A DNA stretch of 64,000 nucleotides, from NCBI RefSeq assembly GCF_003363715.1, contig NZ_QREV01000004.1, positions 62,001 through 126,000 of the forward strand, given 5' to 3'. Shown in pieces: positions 32,973 to 43,678 of this stretch (position 1 is the stretch's first letter; every line of letters starts with the position of its first letter). The notes under the pieces are model-generated. The model was given only the letters and a program-made list of their open reading frames with translations, did not search any database and was not told the origin of the DNA. The DNA is from Parabacteroides acidifaciens (GTDB taxonomy: Bacteria; Bacteroidota; Bacteroidia; Bacteroidales; Tannerellaceae). Made by a program: the position numbers and the translations under genes.

Positions 32973-35933
32973 ATGAAGAGAACCGCTCTGATACTAATGA
33001 TTTGCTGCCTGTGGGTACTGAATGTGTCCTGCGGTTCAGGAGATTTATTTCAGCCGGATAAGAAGAACGCTTTACGCGCTCCTTCTTATCCGCTCATTAC
33101 AATTGATCCTTACACCAGTGTGTGGTCGTTTGCGGACAAATTGAATGAAGATGCCACCCGCCATTGGACCGGAAAGGAACAATCCCTGTTAGGTGTTCTC
33201 GAAGTCGACGGAACCGCTTATCGTTTTATGGGAAAAGAAATTCCGGCGGAAAACGCTCCGGAACGTTTTGCGACAGCGGCTGTCCAGCAGTCGGTGAATG
33301 TCCTTCCTACACAAACCTATTATACTTTTGAATGCGGTCCCGTATTGTTGGATCTTGTTTTTACCGCCCCTTTATTGTTGGATGATCCGGACCGGATGTC
33401 CACACCCGTTAATTATATATCCTGGCAAGTGCGTTCGGCTGACGGAAAAGAACATAAAGTCCGGGTGGTCGTGGAAGCATCGCCCGCCTTGGCTGTTCAT
33501 TCGGCAGAACAGGCAGTTGTGGTTACCGGCGAAGAAGAAAATGGCATTTCTTATCTGAAAACAGGAACAGTGGAACAAGCTGTCTTGGCGCGTAAGGGAG
33601 ACGATGTCCGTATCGATTGGGGCTATTTCTATTTGGCGGCTCCGACAGAGGTGCAGACCGAAATGAAAATAAGCGACCGGAACCAGCTTGTGTACAGCCA
33701 TGATCCGGGTTCCGTAGCGGCATCACCCGCTACCGGTTTCCTGATGGTTGGCTATGACGACCTCTATGCTATCCAGTATTTCAAGGATAACCGCATGGCT
33801 TATTGGAAACATAACGGAGAAAAAAATATCCGGCAGGCTTTTGAAGAGGCCTCCGCGCAGTATCGTTCGCTCATGAACCGTTGCCGCCGTTTTGACAACC
33901 GCCTGATGGAAGATGCGGAAAAGGCGGGAGGAAAAGAATATGCCGAACTTTGTGCCGTGGCTTACCGGCAGGCGATCGCCGCGCATAAACTGGTGGAAGA
34001 TGCCGAGGGCAACCTGCTTTTTCTTTCCAAAGAAAATTTCAGCAACGGTTCGATCGGCACGGTGGATGTGACTTATCCGTCCGCCCCTCTGTTTCTGCTC
34101 TATAATCCGGAACTGCTGAAAGGCATGTTGAACCCGATTTTCTATTACAGCGAAAGCGGACAGTGGAACAAGCCTTTTGCCGCACACGATGTCGGGACTT
34201 ATCCGCAGGCGAACGGACAAACCTACGGAGGCGATATGCCGGTGGAGGAAAGCGGCAATATGCTGATCCTGACTACGGCCATCGCCCTGCGCGAAGGAAA
34301 TGCCGAGTATGCCCGCCGGCATTGGGATGTGCTGACCGTTTGGGCGAACTATCTGCTGAAAGAAGGCCTGGATCCCGATAACCAGTTGTGCACCGACGAC
34401 TTTGCCGGTCACTTCGCCCATAATGCGAATCTGTCCATCAAAGCGATTATGGGAATCGCCGGATATGGAAAACTGGCCGGTATGCTGGGGGATCAGGAGA
34501 CTGCTGAAAAATATATTTCCGCCGCCCGCAAGATGGCGAAGAAATGGACGATGATGGCGGATAATGGTGATCACTACCGCCTGACATTCGACCAGCCCGA
34601 CACCTGGAGCCAGAAGTACAACCTGATCTGGGACAAACTCTTCGGAATGAATATATTCCCTGCCGGAATTGCGGAAAAGGAAATGGCCTATTACCAGACT
34701 GTCCAGCAGCCGTACGGGCTTCCGCTCGACAGCCGCAAGACTTACACCAAATCGGATTGGATCGTTTGGACAGCTTGCCTGACAGACAATCCGGATGATT
34801 TCCGCCGATTGGTTTCCCCCGTTTACAAATATGCAAACGAGACGGAGACGCGTATGCCTTTGAGCGACTGGCACGAGACGACTAACGGCCGTTCCGTCGG
34901 ATTCCGCGCCCGTTCCGTTGTAGGCGGCTATTTTATGAAGATGCTGGAACAACAGATGTATAAGCCTTCTGCCCGTCCGCAACAGACGGAACAGCCGGTT
35001 GCCGAAGCAAAGCGGACATATCGCAATCCGATCATCGATTACAGCCTGCCCGATCCGACGATCATCAAGGCTGCCGACGGCTATTTCTATGTCTATGCCA
35101 CCGAGAATATCCGCAACACGCCGATCCACCGTTCCCGTAACCTCGTGGACTGGGAAGAAGTCGGGACCGCTTTTACGGAAGAGACACGTCCGACCTTTGA
35201 ACCGAAAGGCGGCCTTTGGGCGCCGGATATCAATTATATCAACGGACAATATGTGTTATATTATTCAATGTCCGTATGGGGAGGCGAATGGACTTGCGGC
35301 ATCGGTGTCGCCACATCCGACAAACCGGAAGGGCCGTTCACGGATCATGGACCGCTGTTCCGTAGCAAGACAATTCAAGTTCAAAATTCAATAGACCAAT
35401 TTTACATGGAAGATAACGGGAAAAAGTATCTCTTCTGGGGTAGTTTTCGCGGTATCTATGGGATAGAGCTGTCGGACGACGGCCTGTCTATCCGGGACGG
35501 AGCCATCAAACAGCAGGTTGCCGGAACCGCCTACGAAGGTACTTACATCCACAAAAGAGGCAATTATTATTATCTGTTCGCCTCGATAGGGAGTTGTTGT
35601 GAGGGATTGAAAAGTACCTATACCACAGTCGTAGGCCGCTCTAACAACCTGTTTGGCCCGTACACCGACAAGCAGGGGCAGCCGATGATGGAAAATCATC
35701 ACGAAATATTGATTCATGGCAATGAGGCGTTTGTCGGAACCGGTCATAACTCCGAAATCGTTGCAGACGATCGGGGCAATGATTGGATCCTCTACCACGC
35801 CGTGAGTCGTGCAAACCCGACAGGCCGTGTCTTGATGATGGACCAGGTCCGTTGGAAAGACGGCTGGCCGGAAGTCGAAGGGGCGACACCTTCATTAGTG
35901 GCGGAAGCACCCACTTTTTTAGTTGAAAATTGA
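32973..35933 (+). CDS. Fusion of glutaminase-like (DUF4964/5127/4965/1793) and GH43 domains, lipoprotein
   Basis: A 986-residue two-part secreted protein. The lipobox NVSC gives Cys20; the frame is open upstream to 32943 but the signal starts at 32973. Residues about 26-665 match the DUF4964-DUF5127-DUF4965-DUF1793 set of fungal glutaminase A-like proteins, seen in LITIDPYTSVWSFADKLN and in GSIGTVDVTYPSAPLFLLYN. Residues about 684-985 are a GH43-type five-bladed propeller, with candidate catalytic D694 (LPDPTII), D808 (NSIDQ) and E855 (AYEGTYI). This joins an uncommon pair; GH43 enzymes mainly cut arabinose or xylose linkages. It leads an operon with two GH2 enzymes and is likely activated by the divergent hybrid regulator. 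Confidence 0.88.
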   Translation: MKRTALILMICCLWVLNVSCGSGDLFQPDKKNALRAPSYPLITIDPYTSVWSFADKLNEDATRHWTGKEQSLLGVLEVDGTAYRFMGKEIPAENAPERFATAAVQQSVNVLPTQTYYTFECGPVLLDLVFTAPLLLDDPDRMSTPVNYISWQVRSADGKEHKVRVVVEASPALAVHSAEQAVVVTGEEENGISYLKTGTVEQAVLARKGDDVRIDWGYFYLAAPTEVQTEMKISDRNQLVYSHDPGSVAASPATGFLMVGYDDLYAIQYFKDNRMAYWKHNGEKNIRQAFEEASAQYRSLMNRCRRFDNRLMEDAEKAGGKEYAELCAVAYRQAIAAHKLVEDAEGNLLFLSKENFSNGSIGTVDVTYPSAPLFLLYNPELLKGMLNPIFYYSESGQWNKPFAAHDVGTYPQANGQTYGGDMPVEESGNMLILTTAIALREGNAEYARRHWDVLTVWANYLLKEGLDPDNQLCTDDFAGHFAHNANLSIKAIMGIAGYGKLAGMLGDQETAEKYISAARKMAKKWTMMADNGDHYRLTFDQPDTWSQKYNLIWDKLFGMNIFPAGIAEKEMAYYQTVQQPYGLPLDSRKTYTKSDWIVWTACLTDNPDDFRRLVSPVYKYANETETRMPLSDWHETTNGRSVGFRARSVVGGYFMKMLEQQMYKPSARPQQTEQPVAEAKRTYRNPIIDYSLPDPTIIKAADGYFYVYATENIRNTPIHRSRNLVDWEEVGTAFTEETRPTFEPKGGLWAPDINYINGQYVLYYSMSVWGGEWTCGIGVATSDKPEGPFTDHGPLFRSKTIQVQNSIDQFYMEDNGKKYLFWGSFRGIYGIELSDDGLSIRDGAIKQQVAGTAYEGTYIHKRGNYYYLFASIGSCCEGLKSTYTTVVGRSNNLFGPYTDKQGQPMMENHHEILIHGNEAFVGTGHNSEIVADDRGNDWILYHAVSRANPTGRVLMMDQVRWKDGWPEVEGATPSLVAEAPTFLVEN

Positions 35934-35972
35934 AAGTTGAAAGATAATTCATAAATCATAAATTCGTAAATC
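35921..35972. repeat. AGTTGAAA-type repeat filling the gap to the next gene, copy 1
   Basis: AGTTGAAAATTGAAAGTTGA starts at 35921 and holds the fusion-gene stop (TGA 35931-35933). AT-rich words of the ATTCATAA/ATTCGTAA kind follow up to the ATG at 35973. The same arrangement, inverted, lies at 45246-45306, and a shorter copy at 61276. It therefore spans exactly from stop codon to start codon. Confidence 0.7.
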
Positions 35973-37781
35973 ATGAAAAAGACGTTGTTAATATGTTGTG
36001 CTTTGGCACTGGCTTTGGGCGCACAGGCCCAATGGAAACCGGTCGGAGATAAGATCAAGACGCAGTGGGCGGAACAGGTGAACCCGGCGAATGTCCTTCC
36101 CGAATATCCCCGTCCCCAGTTGGAACGTGGCGATTGGCAGAACCTGAACGGTGAGTGGGAATATGCCATCAAACCGGTTGGTAATGCCGAACCGGCTGCT
36201 TTCGATGGCAAAATATTAGTCCCTTTTGCTGTCGAATCTTCCCTTTCCGGTGTTCAGAAAGAAGTTGGCGAGAACAATGAACTGTGGTATAAACGCACTT
36301 TCACGGTTCCTTCTGCCTGGAAAAATAAAGATATTGTTTTGAATTTCGGTGCAGTAGACTGGAAAGCCGATGTTTTTGTGAACGACATCCTGGTCGGCAC
36401 TCATCAGGGAGGCTTCACTCCGTTCTCTTTCAATATCACCCCGTATCTGACCGGCAAGAGCGGCCAGAAATTAGTTGTCCGTGTATGGGACCCGAGCGAT
36501 AAAGGATTTCAGCCGCGCGGAAAGCAAACATCCCGTCCGGAAAGTATCTGGTACACGCCTGTGACAGGTATCTGGCAGACTGTCTGGTTGGAACCGGTTG
36601 CTTCTGCACATGTGACTTCAGTGAAAGCAATTCCTAATATCGACACGAATACATTGAATGTAACAGTCGGTACTTCCTGCAACTGCCCTTCCGGCATCGT
36701 GACTGTAAAACTGTTGGATAAAGGCCAGGTTGTCGCTTCAGCTAAGGGTGTTCAGGGCAAGGAACTTCGCCTGAATGTCCAGGACCCGACACTTTGGAGC
36801 CCGTCCAATCCGTATCTGTACGATATGACGGTTTCACTGGCAAAAGACGGCAAAGTGTTGGACGAAGTAAAGTCCTATACAGCTTTCCGTAAGATATCTT
36901 CCAAACGCGATGCAAACGGCATCATGCGTATGCAGCTGAACAATCAGGACCTCTTCCAATACGGCCCGCTGGATCAAGGCTGGTGGCCTGACGGACTTTA
37001 TACGGCTCCGACGGACGAAGCTCTATTGTACGATGTCAAGAAGACAAAAGACTGGGGTTTCAATATGATCCGTAAACACGTGAAAGTGGAACCTGCCCGT
37101 TGGTATTATCATTGCGATAAGGAAGGTATGCTCGTTTGGCAGGATATGCCGAGCGGTGACATGGGTAACAGCTGGGCGCCTCACACTTACAATGGTGGAA
37201 CAGACAAAGACCGTACGGCCGAATCCGTTGCCAATTATTATCAGGAATGGAAAGAGATCATGGACTTGTGTGTCTCCAATCCTTCTGTTGTTGTCTGGGT
37301 TCCTTTCAATGAAGCATGGGGGCAGTTCGATACGGAAAAGGTGGTTGAATGGACTAAGTCTTACGATCCTTCCCGTCTGGTGAATCCGGCAAGCGGCGGT
37401 AACCATCGTTCTTGCGGCGATATCCTGGATTTGCATAACTATCCGGCTCCCGATATGTATCTGTTCGATCCGCAGCGTGTAAACGTGCTCGGTGAATATG
37501 GCGGTATCGGTCTTCCGGTGGAAAACCATTTGTGGTGGAACAAACGCAACTGGGGGTATGTACAGTTCAAGAACAGCGCAGAAGTGACAGCCGAATATGT
37601 GAAGTATGCCAATATCCTGAAAGATTATGTGAAACGTGGTTTCTCTGCAGCCGTTTATACGCAGACAACCGATGTGGAAGGCGAAGTCAACGGCTTGATG
37701 ACATACGACCGTAAAGTGATCAAGATCGACGAAGCGGCCGTACGGAAAGCAAACCAGGCAGTTATTAACGAGTTGAAATAA
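35973..37781 (+). CDS. GH2-family beta-glycosidase, copy 1
   Basis: A 602-residue secreted GH2 enzyme. A signal peptide (MKKTLLICCALALALGAQAQ) is followed by a jelly-roll sugar-binding domain (about 40-220), an Ig-like domain (about 225-320) and a TIM barrel (about 325-600). The acid/base is E447 in VPFNEAWGQ and the nucleophile E508 in VLGEYGGIG. The conserved opening YPRPQLERGDWQNLNGEW is shared with the next gene. GH2 covers beta-galactosidase, -glucuronidase, -mannosidase and others; the exact sugar is not clear. It lies 39 bases after the fusion gene and 4 bases before its paralogue, and all three should be one operon. Confidence 0.9.
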   Translation: MKKTLLICCALALALGAQAQWKPVGDKIKTQWAEQVNPANVLPEYPRPQLERGDWQNLNGEWEYAIKPVGNAEPAAFDGKILVPFAVESSLSGVQKEVGENNELWYKRTFTVPSAWKNKDIVLNFGAVDWKADVFVNDILVGTHQGGFTPFSFNITPYLTGKSGQKLVVRVWDPSDKGFQPRGKQTSRPESIWYTPVTGIWQTVWLEPVASAHVTSVKAIPNIDTNTLNVTVGTSCNCPSGIVTVKLLDKGQVVASAKGVQGKELRLNVQDPTLWSPSNPYLYDMTVSLAKDGKVLDEVKSYTAFRKISSKRDANGIMRMQLNNQDLFQYGPLDQGWWPDGLYTAPTDEALLYDVKKTKDWGFNMIRKHVKVEPARWYYHCDKEGMLVWQDMPSGDMGNSWAPHTYNGGTDKDRTAESVANYYQEWKEIMDLCVSNPSVVVWVPFNEAWGQFDTEKVVEWTKSYDPSRLVNPASGGNHRSCGDILDLHNYPAPDMYLFDPQRVNVLGEYGGIGLPVENHLWWNKRNWGYVQFKNSAEVTAEYVKYANILKDYVKRGFSAAVYTQTTDVEGEVNGLMTYDRKVIKIDEAAVRKANQAVINELK

Positions 37782-37785
37782 AAGT

Positions 37786-39639
37786 ATGAAACGGATCAGT
37801 CTTGCTTTTTTATCACTCTTTCTATGCGTGGCCTCTGTCTGGGCCATGCCCCGTCCCGAATATCCGCGCCCGCAGTTCGAGCGGGCGGATTGGGTAAATC
37901 TGAATGGCGAATGGACTTATTCATTTGACTTCGGCGGTTCCGGGATGGAACGTGAGTTCTATAAATCAAACGGATTTAATGATAAGATAACTGTCCCTTT
38001 CTGTCCGGAGAGTAAATTGTCCGGTGTAGGATATACGGATTTTATCAATCATTTCTGGTATCAGCGCCCGATCACGATTCCGCAGGAATGGAACGGGAAG
38101 AATATCCTGCTCAATTTCGGAGCGGTGTATTATAAATCGGAAGTGTATGTCGACGGAGTTTTGGCTAACCGGCATTTTGGCGGAACCTCTTCATTTGCCG
38201 TCGATATAACCTCTTTGGTTAAACCGGGCCAGACGCATAGCTTGGTTGTTTACGTCGAAAGCGACCTGCGCGGAGCTAAACAGGCTGGCGGTAAACAAAA
38301 TTTGCAATATGCCTCTTATGGTTGTAACTATACCCGTACGACCGGTATCTGGCAGACCGTTTGGATGGAAGCCGTTCATCCGGAAGGTTTGCAGTCTGTA
38401 CAGGTTCTGACGGATATCGGCCAGCAGCAGTTGGTGGTTCGCCCCCGTTTCTATAAAGAACAGGGAGGGAAGTTGCAGGTGACATTGAAAGACAACGGCA
38501 AGGTGGTGGCCAATCAGACGGTTTCGGCAAGCTCTTTGTCCTCTGTTGTCCTTCCGGTCAAGAAGATGAAAACCTGGAGTCCGGAAAGTCCTTTCCTGTA
38601 CGATTTGGAATACAAAGTACTGGATAAGAACGGTAATATTGTTGATGAAGTAAAAGGATATGCCGGTATGCGCAAAGTCCATATCGAAGGCAATAAGATT
38701 TATTTGAACAACAAGCCTTATTACCAGCGTCTGGTGCTCGACCAGGGATTTTATCCCGACGGTATCTGGACGGCTCCGAGTGACGAGGCATTGAAACGGG
38801 ATATCGAACTGTCGATGGAGGCCGGATTCAATGGCGCACGCCTGCATCAGAAGGTTTTTGAAGAACGTTTCTACTATTGGGCGGATAAGATGGGGTATCT
38901 GACTTGGGGGGAAGCTTCCAGTTGGGGAATGGATTGTAACGATACGGAAACGGCTCGTAATTTCATTACCGAATGGAGTGAGATTGTGCAGCGTGACCGT
39001 AATCATCCTTCGCTCCTGATCTGGACACCGACGAACGAGGAGTTTTGGCCGGACCGTGTACAATATCCGCGCCTGATGCATGATCTCTACAACTTGACGA
39101 AACTGATCGATCCGACTCGTCCTTTCCACGGTGCAAGTGGTGGTACGCATATAGCAACGGATATCTGGACTGTCCACAACTACGAACAGGACCCGGCCAA
39201 GTTGAAGGATAAGCTGTACAACGGCGGCAAATTGATGGAAGCTCCGAAATGGGAAATCCATCTGATGCCGATGAATATCGGTTATAACGGCCTGAAATAT
39301 ACGGATCAGTATGCTTTCCCGGAATACAGGAAGGATATGCCTTATCTGGTGGATGAGTTCGGCGGTATCAAATGGAATCCCGCACAACAGACGGAAAGCG
39401 CCCAGAATACATCCTGGGGATATGGCGAACCTCCCCGTTCGCTGGAAGAGTTCTACACACGCCTGGAAGGCCAGGTCGATGCTGTCCTTTCTCTTTCAAA
39501 TGACATTTGGGGATATTGCTATACGCAGCTGACAGACGTAGAACAGGAGCAAAACGGTATCTATTATTACGACCGTACTCCCAAATTCGACATGAAGCGC
39601 ATCCACGCTATTTTCAGCAAAACACCAGAATCAAAATAA
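37786..39639 (+). CDS. GH2-family beta-glycosidase, copy 2
   Basis: A 617-residue secreted GH2 enzyme, paralogous to the preceding one but clearly diverged. It has a signal peptide (MKRISLAFLSLFLCVASVWA), the shared opening YPRPQFERADWVNLNGEW, and the same three-domain plan. The acid/base is E418 in TPTNEEFWP and the nucleophile E524 in LVDEFGGIKW. The loops around the active site differ from copy 1, so the two probably act on different linkages of the same glycan. It lies 4 bases after copy 1 and is followed by a strong terminator that ends the operon. Confidence 0.9.
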   Translation: MKRISLAFLSLFLCVASVWAMPRPEYPRPQFERADWVNLNGEWTYSFDFGGSGMEREFYKSNGFNDKITVPFCPESKLSGVGYTDFINHFWYQRPITIPQEWNGKNILLNFGAVYYKSEVYVDGVLANRHFGGTSSFAVDITSLVKPGQTHSLVVYVESDLRGAKQAGGKQNLQYASYGCNYTRTTGIWQTVWMEAVHPEGLQSVQVLTDIGQQQLVVRPRFYKEQGGKLQVTLKDNGKVVANQTVSASSLSSVVLPVKKMKTWSPESPFLYDLEYKVLDKNGNIVDEVKGYAGMRKVHIEGNKIYLNNKPYYQRLVLDQGFYPDGIWTAPSDEALKRDIELSMEAGFNGARLHQKVFEERFYYWADKMGYLTWGEASSWGMDCNDTETARNFITEWSEIVQRDRNHPSLLIWTPTNEEFWPDRVQYPRLMHDLYNLTKLIDPTRPFHGASGGTHIATDIWTVHNYEQDPAKLKDKLYNGGKLMEAPKWEIHLMPMNIGYNGLKYTDQYAFPEYRKDMPYLVDEFGGIKWNPAQQTESAQNTSWGYGEPPRSLEEFYTRLEGQVDAVLSLSNDIWGYCYTQLTDVEQEQNGIYYYDRTPKFDMKRIHAIFSKTPESK

Positions 39640-39660
39640 TTACGGACTAAATTATTTATG

Positions 39661-39715
39661 GATCCGAATGGAAAGGGACTGTCAAAAGTCCCATTTCCTT
39701 CGGATCTTCTATTTC
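39661..39715 (+). terminator. Intrinsic terminator of the CAZyme operon
   Basis: A strong stem pairs GATCCGAA (39661-39668) with TTCGGATC (39699-39706), continuing inward through GGGACT/AGTCCC, and is followed by TTCTATTTCC. It lies 21 bases after the second GH2 gene stop. Confidence 0.8.
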
Positions 39716-39805
39716 CTTTCTGCCTGCAGGCGTGTTTCTTTATAAAAGGTTACGTTCCGAATAATACTTCTATATCTTTCCCCTTGCCATGTGGATGAAA
39801 ATATG

Positions 39806-39813
39806 TAACTTTG
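39806..39813 (+). promoter_or_regulatory. -7 box of pyrG
   Basis: TAACTTTG fits TAnnTTTG; the leader to the GTG start at 39865 is about 45 bases. Confidence 0.6.
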
Positions 39814-39852
39814 CAGTTTTGAAATGCGAGTGTGCAATTAAAAGATAATTAA

Positions 39853-41472
<1,620 letters not shown>

Positions 41473-41480
41473 ATTTGTAG

Positions 41481-43385
41481 ATGGATAAAAACACGATAAT
41501 AGGTTTTCTGCTTATTGGAGTTGTCTTAATTGTATTTACCTGGTTGAACAAACCTACACCGGAGCAGATGGAAGCACAGCGCCGGATGCAGGATTCGATA
41601 GCACAGGTAGAGTATGCAAAGCAGTTGGAGCAGCAGAAAGAATTGAATAAGGAAACAAAGGCGGACGACGAACTGGCGGATGTGCCCGATTCTGTACGGG
41701 TGGCACGTCTGCAGGGTAGTTTCGGAGTTTTTGCCGATGCGATGGTAGGAGAGGACGGTTCCACTGTTTTGGAAAACGAGCTGATTGAAGTCCGTTTGGA
41801 GAATAAGGGAGGACGTGTCGGTTACGTTCGCCTGAAAGAGTATGATAATTATAAGGATGAACCTTTGGTGTTATTCGATGCGAAAGACTCGAAGTTCGAT
41901 TTCACCTTGGTGACAGCCACTAACCGTGTCGTAAATACTGGTGACCTCTATTTTACTCCGGTGAAGGGATCTGATCCCAACAGTGTGACCATGCGCCTGA
42001 ACACAGGCGAAGGAAGCCATCTGGACTTCATCTATACATTGAAGCCGGACGACTATATGTTGCAGTTCTCTATCAAGGGAACCGGCCTGAACGGTGTTTT
42101 GGCACCAAGTACGACTGCTTTGGACCTGCTGTGGCAGCAGAAGATAACCCAGCAGGAGAAAGGGCGTAAGTTTGAAGATCGTTATGCAACGGTGTATTAT
42201 AAATTTGTGGCGGATGATGTCGAGTACCTGAGTGAAACGAAGAATGACAGCAAACAACTGTCCAACCGCTTGAAATGGGTCGCTTATAAGGATATGTATT
42301 TTTCTTCTATCCTGATTGCCGGGAATGAAGGTTTCGAGTCGACGACGATCGATTCGAAGATGCTTCCTGCCGATGGCCCCTTCCTGAAAGAGTATAAGAC
42401 GACGACCTCCGTACCTTTCGACTTGAAAGGGAATGAAGCGACAGAACTGCGTTTCTACTTCGGTCCTAACCAGTTCTCATTGCTGAAATCGTTTGACAAA
42501 GGTGTCGAAAAGGCAGACCAGTTGGATTTGGAAAAGATCGTCCCGTTAGGATGGGGTATTTTCCGTTGGGTGAACCAGTATTTTGTTATTCCGTTGTTTA
42601 ACTTCCTCGGACAGTTTATCCATAGTTACGGTTTGCTGATCTTCCTGTTGACGGTTATCGTGAAATTGATTTTGTTCCCGTTGACGTATAAGTCTTATAT
42701 GTCGTCTGCCAAGATGCGTGTGTTGCGTCCGCAGGTGGAAGAGCTCAATGCGAAGTATCCGGGGCAGGATAAGGCTGTGGAACGGCAGCGGGCAACGATG
42801 GAACTGTATAGCCGTGCCGGTGCAAGCCCGATGGCGGGATGTATTCCGATGCTGTTACAGATGCCGATTCTGGTCGCCTTGTTCATGTTCTTCCCGTCGG
42901 CAATCGAATTGCGCCACCAGAGTTTCCTTTGGGCGCACGACTTGTCAACCTATGATGCGATTGTGAGCTGGAACACCTATATTCCTATTATTACGCCGTA
43001 TTTCGGTAATCATATCAGTTTGTTCTGTATGCTGATGACCATTACGAACATCATTTATACGAAGTTCAATATGGATCAGACCAATACGGGCCAGCAGCAG
43101 ATGCCGGGCATGAAGGCCATGATGTATATGATGCCGGTGATGATGTTGGTGTTCTTCAACCAGTATGCATCCGGTCTGACTTACTACTACTTCATTTCGA
43201 CTTTGATCACGATCCTGCAAACGGTTATCTTCCGTTATACGATCAATGAAGATAAATTGCTGGCTAAGCTGGAGGCGAACAAGAAGAAGCCGATGAAGAA
43301 GTCCGGTTTCATGAAGCGTCTGGAAGAAGCACAGAAGGCACAACAGGCCCAGTTGGATAGGCAGAAACAACAGAGAAAGAGATAA
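41481..43385 (+). CDS. yidC: Membrane protein insertase YidC
   Basis: A 634-residue inner-membrane insertase. It has the long Gram-negative form: N-terminal anchor MDKNTIIGFLLIGVVLIVFTWL, a periplasmic beta-sandwich domain (about 85-340), and five conserved helices, with FNFLGQFIHSYGLLIFLLTVIVKLILFPLTYKSYMSSAKM and MAGCIPMLLQMPILVALFMFFP. The C-terminus is basic (KKKPMKKSGF...RQKQQRKR), helping ribosome contact. It follows pyrG by 8 bases and ends in a strong terminator. Confidence 0.97.
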   Translation: MDKNTIIGFLLIGVVLIVFTWLNKPTPEQMEAQRRMQDSIAQVEYAKQLEQQKELNKETKADDELADVPDSVRVARLQGSFGVFADAMVGEDGSTVLENELIEVRLENKGGRVGYVRLKEYDNYKDEPLVLFDAKDSKFDFTLVTATNRVVNTGDLYFTPVKGSDPNSVTMRLNTGEGSHLDFIYTLKPDDYMLQFSIKGTGLNGVLAPSTTALDLLWQQKITQQEKGRKFEDRYATVYYKFVADDVEYLSETKNDSKQLSNRLKWVAYKDMYFSSILIAGNEGFESTTIDSKMLPADGPFLKEYKTTTSVPFDLKGNEATELRFYFGPNQFSLLKSFDKGVEKADQLDLEKIVPLGWGIFRWVNQYFVIPLFNFLGQFIHSYGLLIFLLTVIVKLILFPLTYKSYMSSAKMRVLRPQVEELNAKYPGQDKAVERQRATMELYSRAGASPMAGCIPMLLQMPILVALFMFFPSAIELRHQSFLWAHDLSTYDAIVSWNTYIPIITPYFGNHISLFCMLMTITNIIYTKFNMDQTNTGQQQMPGMKAMMYMMPVMMLVFFNQYASGLTYYYFISTLITILQTVIFRYTINEDKLLAKLEANKKKPMKKSGFMKRLEEAQKAQQAQLDRQKQQRKR

Positions 43386-43419
43386 TAAAACAGCATTTTA
43401 ATTTGTTGCTGTAGACATT

Positions 43420-43479
43420 AAAAGGATGTTTCAAAAGTCTGTATTTTAGAATACTGCTTTTGAAATATCCTTTTTTTCT
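43420..43479 (+). terminator. Strong intrinsic terminator after yidC
   Basis: A long stem, AAAGGAT and TTTCAAAAG with CTTTTGAAA and ATCC, with an inner TGTATT/AATACTG-like pairing, is followed by TTTTTTTC at about 43471-43479. It ends the pyrG-yidC operon. Confidence 0.8.
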
Positions 43480-43559
43480 TGTGTGCGGAAAGGATGAATT
43501 TTTCTGTTATGCTTTGAAAATAAATAGGAGTCGGGATTTGCACCGTTATGAAATGTTTG

Positions 43560-43567
43560 TATATTTG
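43560..43567 (+). promoter_or_regulatory. -7 box of the gene at 43679
   Basis: TATATTTG fits TAnnTTTG and gives a leader of about 105 bases to 43679. No other structure stands out in the 290-base gap beyond the terminator above. Confidence 0.45.
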
Positions 43568-43678
43568 TGATGTCTATCAATAAGTCAGTGAGTTGAGCTG
43601 TCTATGGATGATTAGGGCTTATATAGATCTTAGTTTTGTGGTGTATTGGGTTGTTTATAGGGTATAAATTTATCACTG

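Noticed and set aside
33723-35249. A 508-codon minus-strand frame inside the fusion glycosidase gene
   Set aside because: The plus-strand frame has clear lipobox, GH43 and glutaminase-like motifs; the reverse frame is rich in Arg, His and Ile and has no family match, as expected of a shadow frame.
35375-35400. AT-rich AGTTCAAAATTCAAT inside the GH43 domain, resembling the AGTTGAAA repeat
   Set aside because: It encodes part of the catalytic loop (VQNSIDQ) in the right frame, so the resemblance is probably chance.
38191-39387. A 398-codon minus-strand frame inside the second GH2 gene
   Set aside because: The GH2 catalytic motifs are on the plus strand; the reverse frame lacks any domain.
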